DNA from: Vulcanimicrobiota bacterium
GTDB taxonomy: Bacteria > Vulcanimicrobiota > Xenobia > Xenobiales > JADMJV01
Length of the DNA: 64,000 nt
Reading direction: 5' to 3'
Assembly: GCA_019637395.1 (NCBI GenBank)
Contig: JAHBVR010000007.1
Span: forward strand, 271,738 to 335,737
How positions within the stretch are numbered: position 1 is the stretch's first letter; every line of letters starts with the position of its first letter. This document shows, in pieces, positions 1 to 9,294 of the stretch. The translations under genes were made by a program, and so were the position numbers. The notes under the pieces are model-generated. The model was not told the origin of the DNA. It saw only the letters and a list, made by a program, of their open reading frames with translations, and searched no databases.

Positions 1-1
1 C

Positions 2-202
2 GGCCGGCTGGCCCGCCAGCAGAATGAAAGCGTCAGCTTCATCCCGTGTTTTGAAAAGCGCCTCATGGTCTTCGTACAAAACGGTCCACGGGTGGAAGGC
101 TGGCCAAGTGAGGATTCGCCGCTCTGGTCGGCCGCGCCGCTGGGGGTGGAACGGCTCTATTGCTCGCTGGCCGTGCAGGGCTATCTGAGGCCTTCTAAGT
201 GA
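2..202 (+). CDS. C-terminal end of a probable ABC transporter substrate-binding protein (family 5), partial
   Basis: The window opens inside this gene; 66 codons are visible before the TGA stop. The tail contains an aromatic and hydrophobic stretch (SFIPCFEKRLMVFVQNGP) that is compatible with the C-terminal lobe of oligopeptide-binding proteins. The assignment rests mainly on position: the stop overlaps the GTG start of a DppB-type permease (GTGA) and a complete oligopeptide importer follows. No lipobox or signal peptide can be checked because the 5' end lies outside the window. The reading frame is certain; the function is inferred from context. Confidence 0.55.
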   Translation, partial: GRLARQQNESVSFIPCFEKRLMVFVQNGPRVEGWPSEDSPLWSAAPLGVERLYCSLAVQGYLRPSK

Positions 203-1173
203 AAAAGCGTCTGTTGCTCTCGCTGCTGACGGTGTGGGTCGCACTGACCTTCACCTTCATTCTGGTGCGTCAAATGCCCGGCGATTTTCTGCATACCCTG
301 GCCCTGCAACTGCAGAACACCCACGGATTGGCCTATGCTCAGGCCCGCGAGATGGCCAAACTGCAAATCTGCTACGACCCCGACGAGCCGATCCTGAAGC
401 AGTATTTTCACTATCTGAGTAATCTGGCCCAGGGCGAATTGGGCCGTTCCACCACCTACCGCATTCCGGTGCTGGACATCTTGCTCTCGGCTCTGCCCTG
501 GACCGTCTTCATCACTTTCCTGGCCGCCGGCTTTTCCTTCGTGGTGGGCACCACTTTGGGCTTTTGGACAGCCTGGCGGCGCGGCAGCTGGCTGGATCCG
601 GCCCTGACTTTTTATGCCACCCTGACTCAGGCCATTCCCGACTTCTTGCTGGGCGTCATGCTTCTGCTGGTGCTGGGGGTGCAATTGCAGTGGCTGCCCC
701 TGCGCGGCGCCTACAGTCCGGAAACCGAACCGGGCCTGAATTTACCCTTTTTGGCGAGCCTGCTCCAGCACGCGGTGCTACCCGTGCTGGCTTTCTCCAT
801 ACCAGCGGTGGGCAGTTGGGCCCTGAGCGCCAAGGCCACCGCCACCAGCGTCCTGGGCGAAGACTATCTCTTGGTGGCCCGAGCCAAAGGGCTCAAGAGC
901 TGGCGCATCCTGCGCGACTATTTGGGCCGCAACGCCATCATTCCCTTGATTTCCAACCTGGCCACCAGTCTGGGGGCGCTGCTGGGCGGCTCGATGCTGA
1001 TCGAAACGCTCTTTGGCTTTCCCGGGCTGGGATACTTTCTGGCTCAATCCATCGGCACGCGCGACTATCCCCTGATGCAAGGCCTGTTTCTCTTGAGTAC
1101 GCTGGCCATCGTGGCCGGCAACCTGGCCGCCGAGATCCTCTCCCACCAGCTCGACCCGAGGTCACGCCGATGA
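199..1173 (+). CDS. Oligopeptide/dipeptide ABC transporter permease, DppB/OppB type
   Basis: This 324-residue protein is the first membrane subunit of an oligopeptide-type importer in the inner membrane. A hydrophobic segment at residues 8-24 is followed by a long extracytoplasmic loop and about five further membrane spans. The EAA-type coupling loop that docks on the ATPase is at about residues 221-232 (EDYLLVARAKGL), as in DppB. The C-terminus has the family pattern ETLFGFPGLGYF. The GTG start overlaps the stop of the upstream binding protein by four bases, and the stop overlaps the next permease (ATGA), so the operon is translationally coupled. Substrate cannot be read from sequence; peptides are typical, nickel or other solutes are possible. 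Confidence 0.93.
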   Translation: MKKRLLLSLLTVWVALTFTFILVRQMPGDFLHTLALQLQNTHGLAYAQAREMAKLQICYDPDEPILKQYFHYLSNLAQGELGRSTTYRIPVLDILLSALPWTVFITFLAAGFSFVVGTTLGFWTAWRRGSWLDPALTFYATLTQAIPDFLLGVMLLLVLGVQLQWLPLRGAYSPETEPGLNLPFLASLLQHAVLPVLAFSIPAVGSWALSAKATATSVLGEDYLLVARAKGLKSWRILRDYLGRNAIIPLISNLATSLGALLGGSMLIETLFGFPGLGYFLAQSIGTRDYPLMQGLFLLSTLAIVAGNLAAEILSHQLDPRSRR

Positions 1174-1979
1174 AGCGAGCCGGTCTGGTGATCCTCTGCA
1201 CCTTCCTTCTCATCGCCCTGATCGGGCCGGAGCTGATTCCGCTGGACGGCACCTCCCATTACGAAGAGCGTTTCGCGCCCATCAGCTGGCGGCACTGGTT
1301 AGGCACCGACTACGCCGGCCGCGACGTCTGGGCCCAGTTAGTCCATGGCTCTCGCGACATTCTGCTGATCGCCTTTTCCACCGGAGTCTTTGCCGTGATC
1401 CTCGCCTTGCTGGTCGGCGTGGGCAGCGCCCTGATCGGTGGGGTAGTGGACGCGCTGCTGGTGGGCGCCGTGGACGTTTTCCTGACCGTGCCCAGTTTTC
1501 CGTTGATGGCCATCCTCTCGGCGCTTTTTCGCGTGGGCGACCCGATTACGTTCGGCTTTCTGCTGGCCCTCTGGTCCTGGCCGGGCCTGGCTCGCTCGCT
1601 GCGGGCCCAGGTGCTGACCATGCAGCACCGTGAATTTATCGAAGTGGCCCGGCTCATGCGCATGGGCTCCTGGCACATCCTGTGGCGCGAGATTTTTCCC
1701 AACCTGGTGCCCTACTTGAGCCTCAACTTCATTCTCATCGCCCGCAACGCCATCACCGCCAGCGTGGGCATCATGATGCTGGGACTGGTACCGCTGCGCG
1801 TGGAAAACTGGGGAATGATGCTGAATTTGGCCGCCTTTCAGTCCGGCGCGCTGTTTCTGCCGCAGGGCCGTCTCTATCTGCTGGCCCCGCTGTCGGCCAT
1901 CATTCTCTTCCAATACAGCCTGATTCTGGTGGCCGGCGCCGTCGAAGAATACTTTGACCCGAGGTTGCAGCGCAACTAA
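1170..1979 (+). CDS. Oligopeptide/dipeptide ABC transporter permease, DppC/OppC type
   Basis: This is the second permease of the importer, 269 residues from the ATG at 1170. That start overlaps the preceding stop as ATGA. The frame is open further upstream, but that sequence is a shadow of the first permease. The N-terminal membrane span is followed by the DppC hallmark LGTDYAGRDVW near residue 45. The EAA loop (EFIEVARLMRMGSWHIL) lies in the second half. Length is normal to slightly short for the family. The stop overlaps the next ATG (TAATG). Confidence 0.93.
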   Translation: MKRAGLVILCTFLLIALIGPELIPLDGTSHYEERFAPISWRHWLGTDYAGRDVWAQLVHGSRDILLIAFSTGVFAVILALLVGVGSALIGGVVDALLVGAVDVFLTVPSFPLMAILSALFRVGDPITFGFLLALWSWPGLARSLRAQVLTMQHREFIEVARLMRMGSWHILWREIFPNLVPYLSLNFILIARNAITASVGIMMLGLVPLRVENWGMMLNLAAFQSGALFLPQGRLYLLAPLSAIILFQYSLILVAGAVEEYFDPRLQRN

Positions 1980-2896
1980 TGCTGAGCATACGGAACCTCT
2001 CGATTGACTACCAACTGCCGGGAGCGGCCCTGAGCGTGCTCCAGAACGTCTCGCTGGACTTTCCAGGCGGCCAGGTGACGGCCTTGATCGGCGAATCAGG
2101 CAGCGGCAAAACCACCCTGACCGGAGCCATTCTGGGCTTGCTGGCCAGCAACGCGCGCGTGCGCGCTGGCCGACTGCTCTGGAAAGACGAGAACCTGTTG
2201 GAACAAACCCCGGAGAGGTTACGCCAGTTTCGCTGGCGCCAGGCCTCGGTGGTGTTCCAAGCGGCCCAGGGAGCCTGGAACCCCTCGCTCACCATCGGAC
2301 AGCAAATGCTCGACACCTGCGCCGACCACGGATTTCCGGCCCACCAACCACGCCGCGAAATGCTGCTGCAGCAGGTGCGGCTGACGCCGGAACGCGTCAT
2401 CGCCGCCTATCCGCACCAGTTGAGCGGCGGCATGCGCCAGCGAGCCTTGATCGCGATGTCTCTCATGCTCGAACCCGAACTCTTGATCCTGGACGAACCG
2501 ACCACCGCGCTGGATCTGATCACCCAGAGCTACATCTTCGACATTCTGGCCGAAATTCATCAATCCGGGTTGACCATGATTTTGGTCACCCACGACCTGG
2601 CCGCGGTGGCCCGGCTGGCCGACCGGGTGGCCGTCCTCTACGCCGGCACGGTGGTGGAAGTCGGGCCGGCCGGGGAAATCTTTGAAAATCCGCGACACCC
2701 CTACACTCAGGTGCTGATCCGTTCTGCTCCCGACGTGCACGGCGGAGAAGTAGCGCGGGGAGCCGAGGGCCTCCCTCCTGACCTGCGCCAGCGCCCACCC
2801 GGCTGTATTTTTGCCAGCCGCTGCAGCCAGGTTATCGAACGCTGCCGCGCTGAGGTTCCGCCTCTTAAGGAAGGGGTGGCATGTTGGCACTGGTAG
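1979..2896 (+). CDS. Oligopeptide ABC transporter ATPase, DppD/OppD type
   Basis: This 305-residue cytoplasmic ATPase energises the importer. Walker A is GESGSGKTT (around residue 38), the ABC signature is LSGGMRQR and Walker B is [12 protein letters not shown], followed by the H-loop (LVTHD). The C-terminal oligopeptide-transporter extension carries the cysteine-containing pattern [15 protein letters not shown], which in this family often binds an iron-sulfur cluster or is structural. It overlaps the second ATPase by 16 bases, consistent with a DppD/DppF pair forming a heterodimer. Confidence 0.93.
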   Translation: MLSIRNLSIDYQLPGAALSVLQNVSLDFPGGQVTALIGESGSGKTTLTGAILGLLASNARVRAGRLLWKDENLLEQTPERLRQFRWRQASVVFQAAQGAWNPSLTIGQQMLDTCADHGFPAHQPRREMLLQQVRLTPERVIAAYPHQLSGGMRQRALIAMSLMLEPELLILDEPTTALDLITQSYIFDILAEIHQSGLTMILVTHDLAAVARLADRVAVLYAGTVVEVGPAGEIFENPRHPYTQVLIRSAPDVHGGEVARGAEGLPPDLRQRPPGCIFASRCSQVIERCRAEVPPLKEGVACWHW

Positions 2897-3816
2897 AGCT
2901 CCGTAACGTAAGCATTCAGTTAGGCCGGGTGCAGGCTCTCCGCCAGGTGAATCTGACTTTGCGGGCCAACGAGATCGTCACCGTGGTGGGCGAAAGCGGC
3001 TGCGGCAAAAGCACGCTGGGACGGGCCGTGCTGGGATTGCTCAAGCCTTCGGCGGGTCAGGTGTTCTACCACGGCCACGACCTGTTTGCGCCGGGATTTC
3101 GCATGAGCGACGAGCTTCGTCTGTCCGTTCAGGTGGTCCATCAGGATAGTTACGCCAGTCTCAATCCGGTGCGCCGCGTGGGGCAGCAGTTGGCCGCGCC
3201 CTTGAAGCGCCACAAACTGCCGGGAAGCGTGCCGCAAATTCTGGAGCAGGTCGGGCTCACGCCAGCGGAATACTTCGCCGCCAAGCTGCCTTTTCAATTG
3301 TCGGGCGGACAGCGCCAACGGGTCTCGCTGGCCCGAGCGGCCCTTTTGAAACCCAAGTTGATCGTGGCCGATGAACCCGTTTCGGGCGTGGACGCCACTT
3401 TGCGGCTGGCCATTTTGGACCTGATGCGCCGGCTCAACCAGGAGGGCATCGCCTTCCTGTATATCACCCACGACCTGGCCACGGCCCGTTATCTGGGCCG
3501 GGGCGGGCGTATGCTGGTGATGTATCTCGGTCAAGTGATCGAAACGGGTCCGGTGGAGATGTTGCTGGACAACCCGCTCCACCCGTATCTCCAGGCGCTA
3601 CTGGCGGCTCTGCCTCCGCTCGATCCGCGCCGCGCCCGCGAGGCCAGACCCTTGCCCTTACGCTCCCTGGATATGCCCGACCCCACCCAACCGCCGGGTG
3701 GTTGCAGTTTTCATCCTCGCTGCCCCTACGCCCGCCCGCGCTGCTCCCAGGAGATGCCGCCACTGCGGGAGGTGCAGGGCCAGCAAGTGGCCTGCCACTT
3801 CGCGGGCGAGCTATGA
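2881..3816 (+). CDS. Oligopeptide ABC transporter ATPase, DppF/OppF type
   Basis: This is the partner ATPase, 311 residues. Walker A is GESGCGKST, the signature is LSGGQRQR and Walker B is LIVADEPVSGVD. The C-terminal extension again has a cysteine-rich pattern (GGCSFHPRCPYARPRC). The start at 2881 lies inside the end of the preceding ATPase gene, and the stop overlaps the phosphatase ATG at 3813 (ATGA). With the upstream genes it completes a five-part importer with normal DppA-B-C-D-F order. Confidence 0.93.
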   Translation: MLALVELRNVSIQLGRVQALRQVNLTLRANEIVTVVGESGCGKSTLGRAVLGLLKPSAGQVFYHGHDLFAPGFRMSDELRLSVQVVHQDSYASLNPVRRVGQQLAAPLKRHKLPGSVPQILEQVGLTPAEYFAAKLPFQLSGGQRQRVSLARAALLKPKLIVADEPVSGVDATLRLAILDLMRRLNQEGIAFLYITHDLATARYLGRGGRMLVMYLGQVIETGPVEMLLDNPLHPYLQALLAALPPLDPRRAREARPLPLRSLDMPDPTQPPGGCSFHPRCPYARPRCSQEMPPLREVQGQQVACHFAGEL

Positions 3817-4136
3817 AAGTTTTGTTCGTTTGCAGCCGCAATCGCCTGCGCAGTCCGACAGCGCAACAAATTTTCGCCGGCGTTCAAGGCTGGGAAGTGG
3901 ACTCGGCAGGGCTTTCTCCCGATGCCGAACATCTAGTGAGTGCAGAGCAAATCGAATGGACCGATCTTATCCTGGTGATGGAGCCCGTTCATCGGCGGCG
4001 CCTGGTTCAACGCTACGGTCCGCTGACGAAAGGAAAGCGAGTGGCCGTGCTGTCAATCAGGGACGAATACAAGTTCATGCAGCCGGAGCTAATCGAGTTG
4101 CTACATTCCCGAGTGAAAAGGTACCTTCCAACTTGA
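3813..4136 (+). CDS. Small low-molecular-weight-type protein tyrosine phosphatase (COG4551-like)
   Basis: This 107-residue protein carries the phosphatase P-loop C-X5-R-S close to the N-terminus (C7 to R13, in VCSRNRLRSPT). The conserved segments DLILVMEPVH and IRDEYKFMQPELIELL match the short COG4551 family as I remember it, which is about 110 residues and lacks the usual LMW-PTP tail. The start at 3813 is chosen because it forms ATGA with the previous stop and puts the P-loop at the expected place; the open frame upstream is a shadow. The substrate is unknown. Its place between transporter and histidine-catabolism genes is unexplained. Confidence 0.85.
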   Translation: MKVLFVCSRNRLRSPTAQQIFAGVQGWEVDSAGLSPDAEHLVSAEQIEWTDLILVMEPVHRRRLVQRYGPLTKGKRVAVLSIRDEYKFMQPELIELLHSRVKRYLPT

Positions 4137-5026
4137 GTTCGGCTCTTTTTCAATGTGCGCCCAACCTCTCGGAAGGACGCAACCTCCAGTTCCTTTCGAG
4201 CGTTCAGGAAGCCATGTGCGGCATTCCCGGGGTGGCGCTGGCCGACCTGTCCATGGATCACGACCACCATCGCATGGTGGTTTCCCTATTGGGCCACGCC
4301 CAGGGCCTGCGCGAGGCCGTGCTTCGCCTCTTCGCCAGGGCCGAGCGGGGCATCGACCTGAGCAGTCACTCCGGTGTGCATCCGCGCATCGGGGCTGTTG
4401 ACGTGGTTCCTTTCGTCCCTCTGGGCAGTACCCCCATGGAAGCCGCCCAAGAATTGGCTCTGGCCACGGCCGAAGCGGTAGCGGCCCGCTTTCAACTGCC
4501 CGTACTGCTCTACGAATACTCGGCGCGCCATCCCGCCCACCGCAATCTGCCCGATCTGCGCCGCCAGGGTTTACAGGAAAGGCTGCTGGAGAACCCGCCC
4601 GATTTCGGGCCGGTGCAACTCCATCCACGACTGGGGGCCACCGTGATGGGAGCGCGCAAACCTCTGGTGGCCTTCAATGTGGTCTTGGAGAGCCAGGATC
4701 TGTCTTTAGCCCGGGACATCGCCCGTTACCTGCGCGGCCTGAGCAGCGTGCGCTCGCTGGGCCTGTGGTTGGAGAGCCAAAGAAAAGTGCAGGTCTCGAT
4801 CAATCTCACCGACCCCGAACAGATCGATCTGGAAGAGGTTTTCAGCCAGGTTAGCGAGCAGGCCGCCCTGCGGGGAGTGGCCGTGCATTCCAGCGAGTTG
4901 ATCGGCATGGCGCCGGCGACTTCCTTCGTAAAAATAGCCCGTGCTCGCTTGAAGATGCTGACCGTTCAACCCGGCCAGTTGCTGGAATGGAATTTGCTGC
5001 ACCAGGAGTCTTTGTATGAACGCTGA
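4133..5026 (+). CDS. ftcD: Glutamate formimidoyltransferase (FtcD N-terminal type)
   Basis: This enzyme transfers the formimino group from N-formimino-L-glutamate to tetrahydrofolate in histidine breakdown. The 297-residue length equals the formiminotransferase half of bifunctional FTCD, so no cyclodeaminase domain is attached. The signature HPRIGAVDVVPFVPL is present, with histidines of the active-site region just before it (SSHSGVHPR). I place the start at TTG 4133, which overlaps the phosphatase stop as TTGA and gives the family N-terminus (CAPNLSEGRN). The long in-frame extension upstream is antisense/shadow coding. It overlaps hutI by 11 bases, which supports a histidine-degradation role. 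Confidence 0.92.
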   Translation: MSSALFQCAPNLSEGRNLQFLSSVQEAMCGIPGVALADLSMDHDHHRMVVSLLGHAQGLREAVLRLFARAERGIDLSSHSGVHPRIGAVDVVPFVPLGSTPMEAAQELALATAEAVAARFQLPVLLYEYSARHPAHRNLPDLRRQGLQERLLENPPDFGPVQLHPRLGATVMGARKPLVAFNVVLESQDLSLARDIARYLRGLSSVRSLGLWLESQRKVQVSINLTDPEQIDLEEVFSQVSEQAALRGVAVHSSELIGMAPATSFVKIARARLKMLTVQPGQLLEWNLLHQESLYER

Positions 5027-6251
5027 TCTGATTTTGTGCTCCCCTCAGGTGGTAACCTGCGCCCCCGGCGACGCGCCCCGTCCCGGTTCGCAAATGGGCC
5101 AGCTCGGAATCGTAGCTCAAGGCGCGGTCGCCATCGAGAAAGGCGTCATCGTCGGCGTGGGCTCGCAAACCGAGATTACAGCCAAATGGTCCGGCAAACG
5201 CATCTACCATAAGGGGGCCCTCACTCCCGGGCTGGTCGATCCTCACTCTCATCCCCTTTTTGGCGGCTCGCGCGTGCATGAATTCCAGATGCGCGCGCGC
5301 GGCGCCACCTACCAGGAAATCCACGCCGCCGGGGGGGGAATCTGGAGTACCGTGCAGGCCACCCGTCAGGCCTCCGATGAGCAGCTGCGTGAGCTGACCG
5401 CCGAGCGCCTGCGCCGCATGCTGCACCACGGCACGACCACGGCCGAGGTCAAATCCGGCTATGGCCTGTCGGTGGCGGAAGAACTGCGCCACCTGAAAAT
5501 CTATCAGGAACTGAAGAGCATGCTGCCCATGGAGCTGGTGCTCACCTTCATGGGAGCCCATTCCTTACCTCAAGAGTTCGCCGGCCGGCAAAGCGACTAC
5601 GTCAAACTGGTGGTGGAGGAAATGGTTCCGGCCGTGGCCGCCCAGGGTTTTGCCGAATACGGAGACGTCTTTTGCGAGGTGGGAGCCTTCACCGTCGAGG
5701 AATCGCGCCAGGTGCTGCAGGCCTGTAAGCAGGCCGGACTGGGATTGCGCATTCATGCGGAGGAATTCAACCACCTGGGCGGGGCTCGCATGGCCGCCGG
5801 CCTGGGAGCCGCCTCGGTCGATCACCTGCAGTTTCTGCCTCCGGAAGATTTTCCGATTCTGCGCCAGGGAGGCAGCATTCCGGTGATGACGGCGGGAACC
5901 AGCTTTTTCCTGGGGATGAGCCAGTTCGCGCCGGCCCGGGGCCTGATCGAGGCCAACTTGCCGCTGGCTCTGGGCAGTGACTTCAACGCCGGTTCCTGTC
6001 TGAGCGAATCCATGCAGATGGCCATGTCGCTGGGGGTACTCAAGCTCGGCTTGAGTCCGGAAGAGGCTCTGCTGGCGGCCACCGTCAATTCGGCTCACTC
6101 TTTGGGTCGCGGCCGGCAGGTGGGCAGCCTGGAAGTGGGCAAGCGTGCTGACGTGCTGGCCCTCAATCTGAGTGACGTGCGTGAGTGGCCCTACCACTAT
6201 GGGGTGAACGTGGTGGAAGCCGTCTACTGCAAAGGAGCCCGAATTGGCTGA
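5016..6251 (+). CDS. hutI: Imidazolonepropionase
   Basis: This enzyme hydrolyses 4-imidazolone-5-propanoate to N-formimino-L-glutamate, the substrate of the preceding gene. The 411-residue amidohydrolase has the metal-binding HxH in DPHSHPLFGGSR, a downstream metal histidine in LRIHAEEFNHLGG, and the family segment LALGSDFNAGSC. Length is normal. Histidine ammonia-lyase and urocanase, the earlier pathway steps, are not in this window, so the pathway must be completed elsewhere. The ATG at 5016 lies inside the end of the formimidoyltransferase gene, and the gene end overlaps the TTG start of psuG by 8 bases. Confidence 0.95.
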   Translation: MNADLILCSPQVVTCAPGDAPRPGSQMGQLGIVAQGAVAIEKGVIVGVGSQTEITAKWSGKRIYHKGALTPGLVDPHSHPLFGGSRVHEFQMRARGATYQEIHAAGGGIWSTVQATRQASDEQLRELTAERLRRMLHHGTTTAEVKSGYGLSVAEELRHLKIYQELKSMLPMELVLTFMGAHSLPQEFAGRQSDYVKLVVEEMVPAVAAQGFAEYGDVFCEVGAFTVEESRQVLQACKQAGLGLRIHAEEFNHLGGARMAAGLGAASVDHLQFLPPEDFPILRQGGSIPVMTAGTSFFLGMSQFAPARGLIEANLPLALGSDFNAGSCLSESMQMAMSLGVLKLGLSPEEALLAATVNSAHSLGRGRQVGSLEVGKRADVLALNLSDVREWPYHYGVNVVEAVYCKGARIG

Positions 6252-7134
6252 TTTTCTTTCCCCCAGTATGGAAGTGGCGGCCGCCCTGGCCAGCGGCCAG
6301 CCCATTGTGGCCCTCGAGTCCAGCGTCTGGGTTCAGGGGCTGGCCTGGCCGGCCAACTGGGAAACGGCCCGGCAGGTCGAGCAAGCCGTGCGCGACCAGG
6401 GCGCCATCCCGGCCGTCATCTGGGTCGACGAAGGCTTGATTCATTTCGGTATGAACGCCGCCGCCCTGGAAAATCTCTGCAAGGAACCGCGCGGTTCCAA
6501 GCTGAACGTGGCCGATCTACCGGGCGCGCTAGCCACTCGCGCTGCCGGGGCCACCACCGTCTCGGCCTCGCTGCGGGCGGCCGAAATGCTCGGCCTCAAA
6601 GTCTTCGCCACCGGCGGCGTGGGCGGCGTGCACCGGGGCTGGAACGAGCACCCGGATCTGTCAGCCGACCTCCTGGAAATGGCGCGCACTCCGCTCTTGA
6701 CCGTGTGCGCCGGAGTCAAGTGCGTCCTGGATGTGGAAGCCACCCTGGAAGCGCTGGAAACGCTGGCCATCCCCGTTTACCGTTACCAGACCGATACTTT
6801 CCCCGAGTTTTTCAGCGCCGGCTCGCGAATCTACGGGACCCGCCTGGACTCGCTCGCGGAGATTACCCGCGCCTACCAGTTGGGCCGGCAGATACTGGGC
6901 CGTGGCTGCCTGGTGGTGCAGTCACCGCCCTCTTCGATTTCTCCCAAAGTGCTGCACAAATGGCTGCACAAGGGCCTGGCCAGCGTGCCCAAGGGAGGCA
7001 AGGAAGTGACGCCGTTCCTGTTGCAGTGGCTGGCCAAAAATAGCAGCGGTCAAACGGTGGAGGTCAACAAGGACCTGCTGGTCTCCAATGCCCGATTGGC
7101 CGCTCAGATCGCCGTGGCCCTGAAAAATGTCTAA
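6244..7134 (+). CDS. psuG: Pseudouridine-5'-phosphate glycosidase
   Basis: This enzyme reversibly splits pseudouridine 5'-phosphate into uracil and ribose 5-phosphate. The 296 residues follow the family closely: VALESSVWVQGLAWP near the N-terminus, ATTVSASLRAAEMLGLKVFA and ATGGVGGVHRG in the middle, CAGVKCVLDVEATLE, and a C-terminal KEVTPFLLQWL. The start is TTG at 6244, overlapping the hutI stop region. The usual partner, pseudouridine kinase PsuK, is not adjacent. The operon context suggests nucleoside and amino-acid salvage. Confidence 0.92.
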   Translation: MADFLSPSMEVAAALASGQPIVALESSVWVQGLAWPANWETARQVEQAVRDQGAIPAVIWVDEGLIHFGMNAAALENLCKEPRGSKLNVADLPGALATRAAGATTVSASLRAAEMLGLKVFATGGVGGVHRGWNEHPDLSADLLEMARTPLLTVCAGVKCVLDVEATLEALETLAIPVYRYQTDTFPEFFSAGSRIYGTRLDSLAEITRAYQLGRQILGRGCLVVQSPPSSISPKVLHKWLHKGLASVPKGGKEVTPFLLQWLAKNSSGQTVEVNKDLLVSNARLAAQIAVALKNV

Positions 7135-7858
7135 GCTGGCGGATATCGTCGCTTATCTGGACCGGCGGCTGGACACGCGCAATGTGCCCGAGCCCTACGG
7201 CAGCAACGGGCTGCAGGTCGAGGCCAGCCAGGAGGTCACGCGGGTGGGATTCGCGGTGGACGCCTGCCTGGAAAGCTTCGAGCAATTGAAGGACTGCCAG
7301 TTGATCGTGGTTCACCATGGTTTGTTCTGGCCCAAGATTTCCCGCGTCACCGGGGTGATGGCCCGGAGCATCGGGCAGCTCTTTGGTCAGGGAACTTCCC
7401 TGTATGCCTCACACTTGCCGCTCGACCTGCACCCGGAGCTGGGCAACAACGCCCAGATCCTTCAGCAGTTGGGGTTGGCGCGCGGCGAGCTGTTTGCGCC
7501 GGTGGGCTATCTGGCCGAGGTGAATTTGCCGCTGGGAGAATTCCACAGGCTGGTGGAGTCCCGCATCGGGCCGGCCCGTTTATTGGATTTCGGCCCTGCT
7601 CAAGTAACTCGCGTGGCCGTCAGCTCGGGCCAGGCCTCGGTGGGCATGGTCGACCAGGCCGTCAGCGCCGGCGCCCAGGTCATGCTCACCGGCGAAGCCG
7701 GCCATCCTATTTACCATGCCGCGCTGCAGGCCGGCCTTTCGATCATGCTGGCCGGCCATTATCAGACGGAAATCTGGGGCGTGAAGGCGTTGATGCCGGA
7801 GCTAGAGAAAGAATTCTCCGTTCAAACCCGCTTTGTGGATATTCCCACCGGGTTTTAA
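7127..7858 (+). CDS. NIF3-like (DUF34/YbgI) metal-binding protein
   Basis: The 243-residue protein belongs to the NIF3 family, dinuclear-metal proteins of unsettled function that are often annotated as GTP cyclohydrolase 1 type 2. Family motifs are visible: SNGLQVEA near residue 25, the metal histidines in VVHHGLFW, the SHLPLDLHPELGNN segment, and the C-terminal GHYQTEIWGVKAL. It is the shorter form without the central insert. The ATG at 7127 overlaps the psuG end by 8 bases. It is the last gene of the operon beginning with the ABC importer. Confidence 0.9.
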   Translation: MSKLADIVAYLDRRLDTRNVPEPYGSNGLQVEASQEVTRVGFAVDACLESFEQLKDCQLIVVHHGLFWPKISRVTGVMARSIGQLFGQGTSLYASHLPLDLHPELGNNAQILQQLGLARGELFAPVGYLAEVNLPLGEFHRLVESRIGPARLLDFGPAQVTRVAVSSGQASVGMVDQAVSAGAQVMLTGEAGHPIYHAALQAGLSIMLAGHYQTEIWGVKALMPELEKEFSVQTRFVDIPTGF

Positions 7859-9284
<1,426 letters not shown>

Positions 9285-9294
9285 AGTTCGTCCC

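Noticed and set aside
3698..4132. N-terminal extension of the formimidoyltransferase
   Set aside because: It overlaps the end of the DppF-type gene and the whole phosphatase gene in another frame; the TTG at 4133 gives the family N-terminus.
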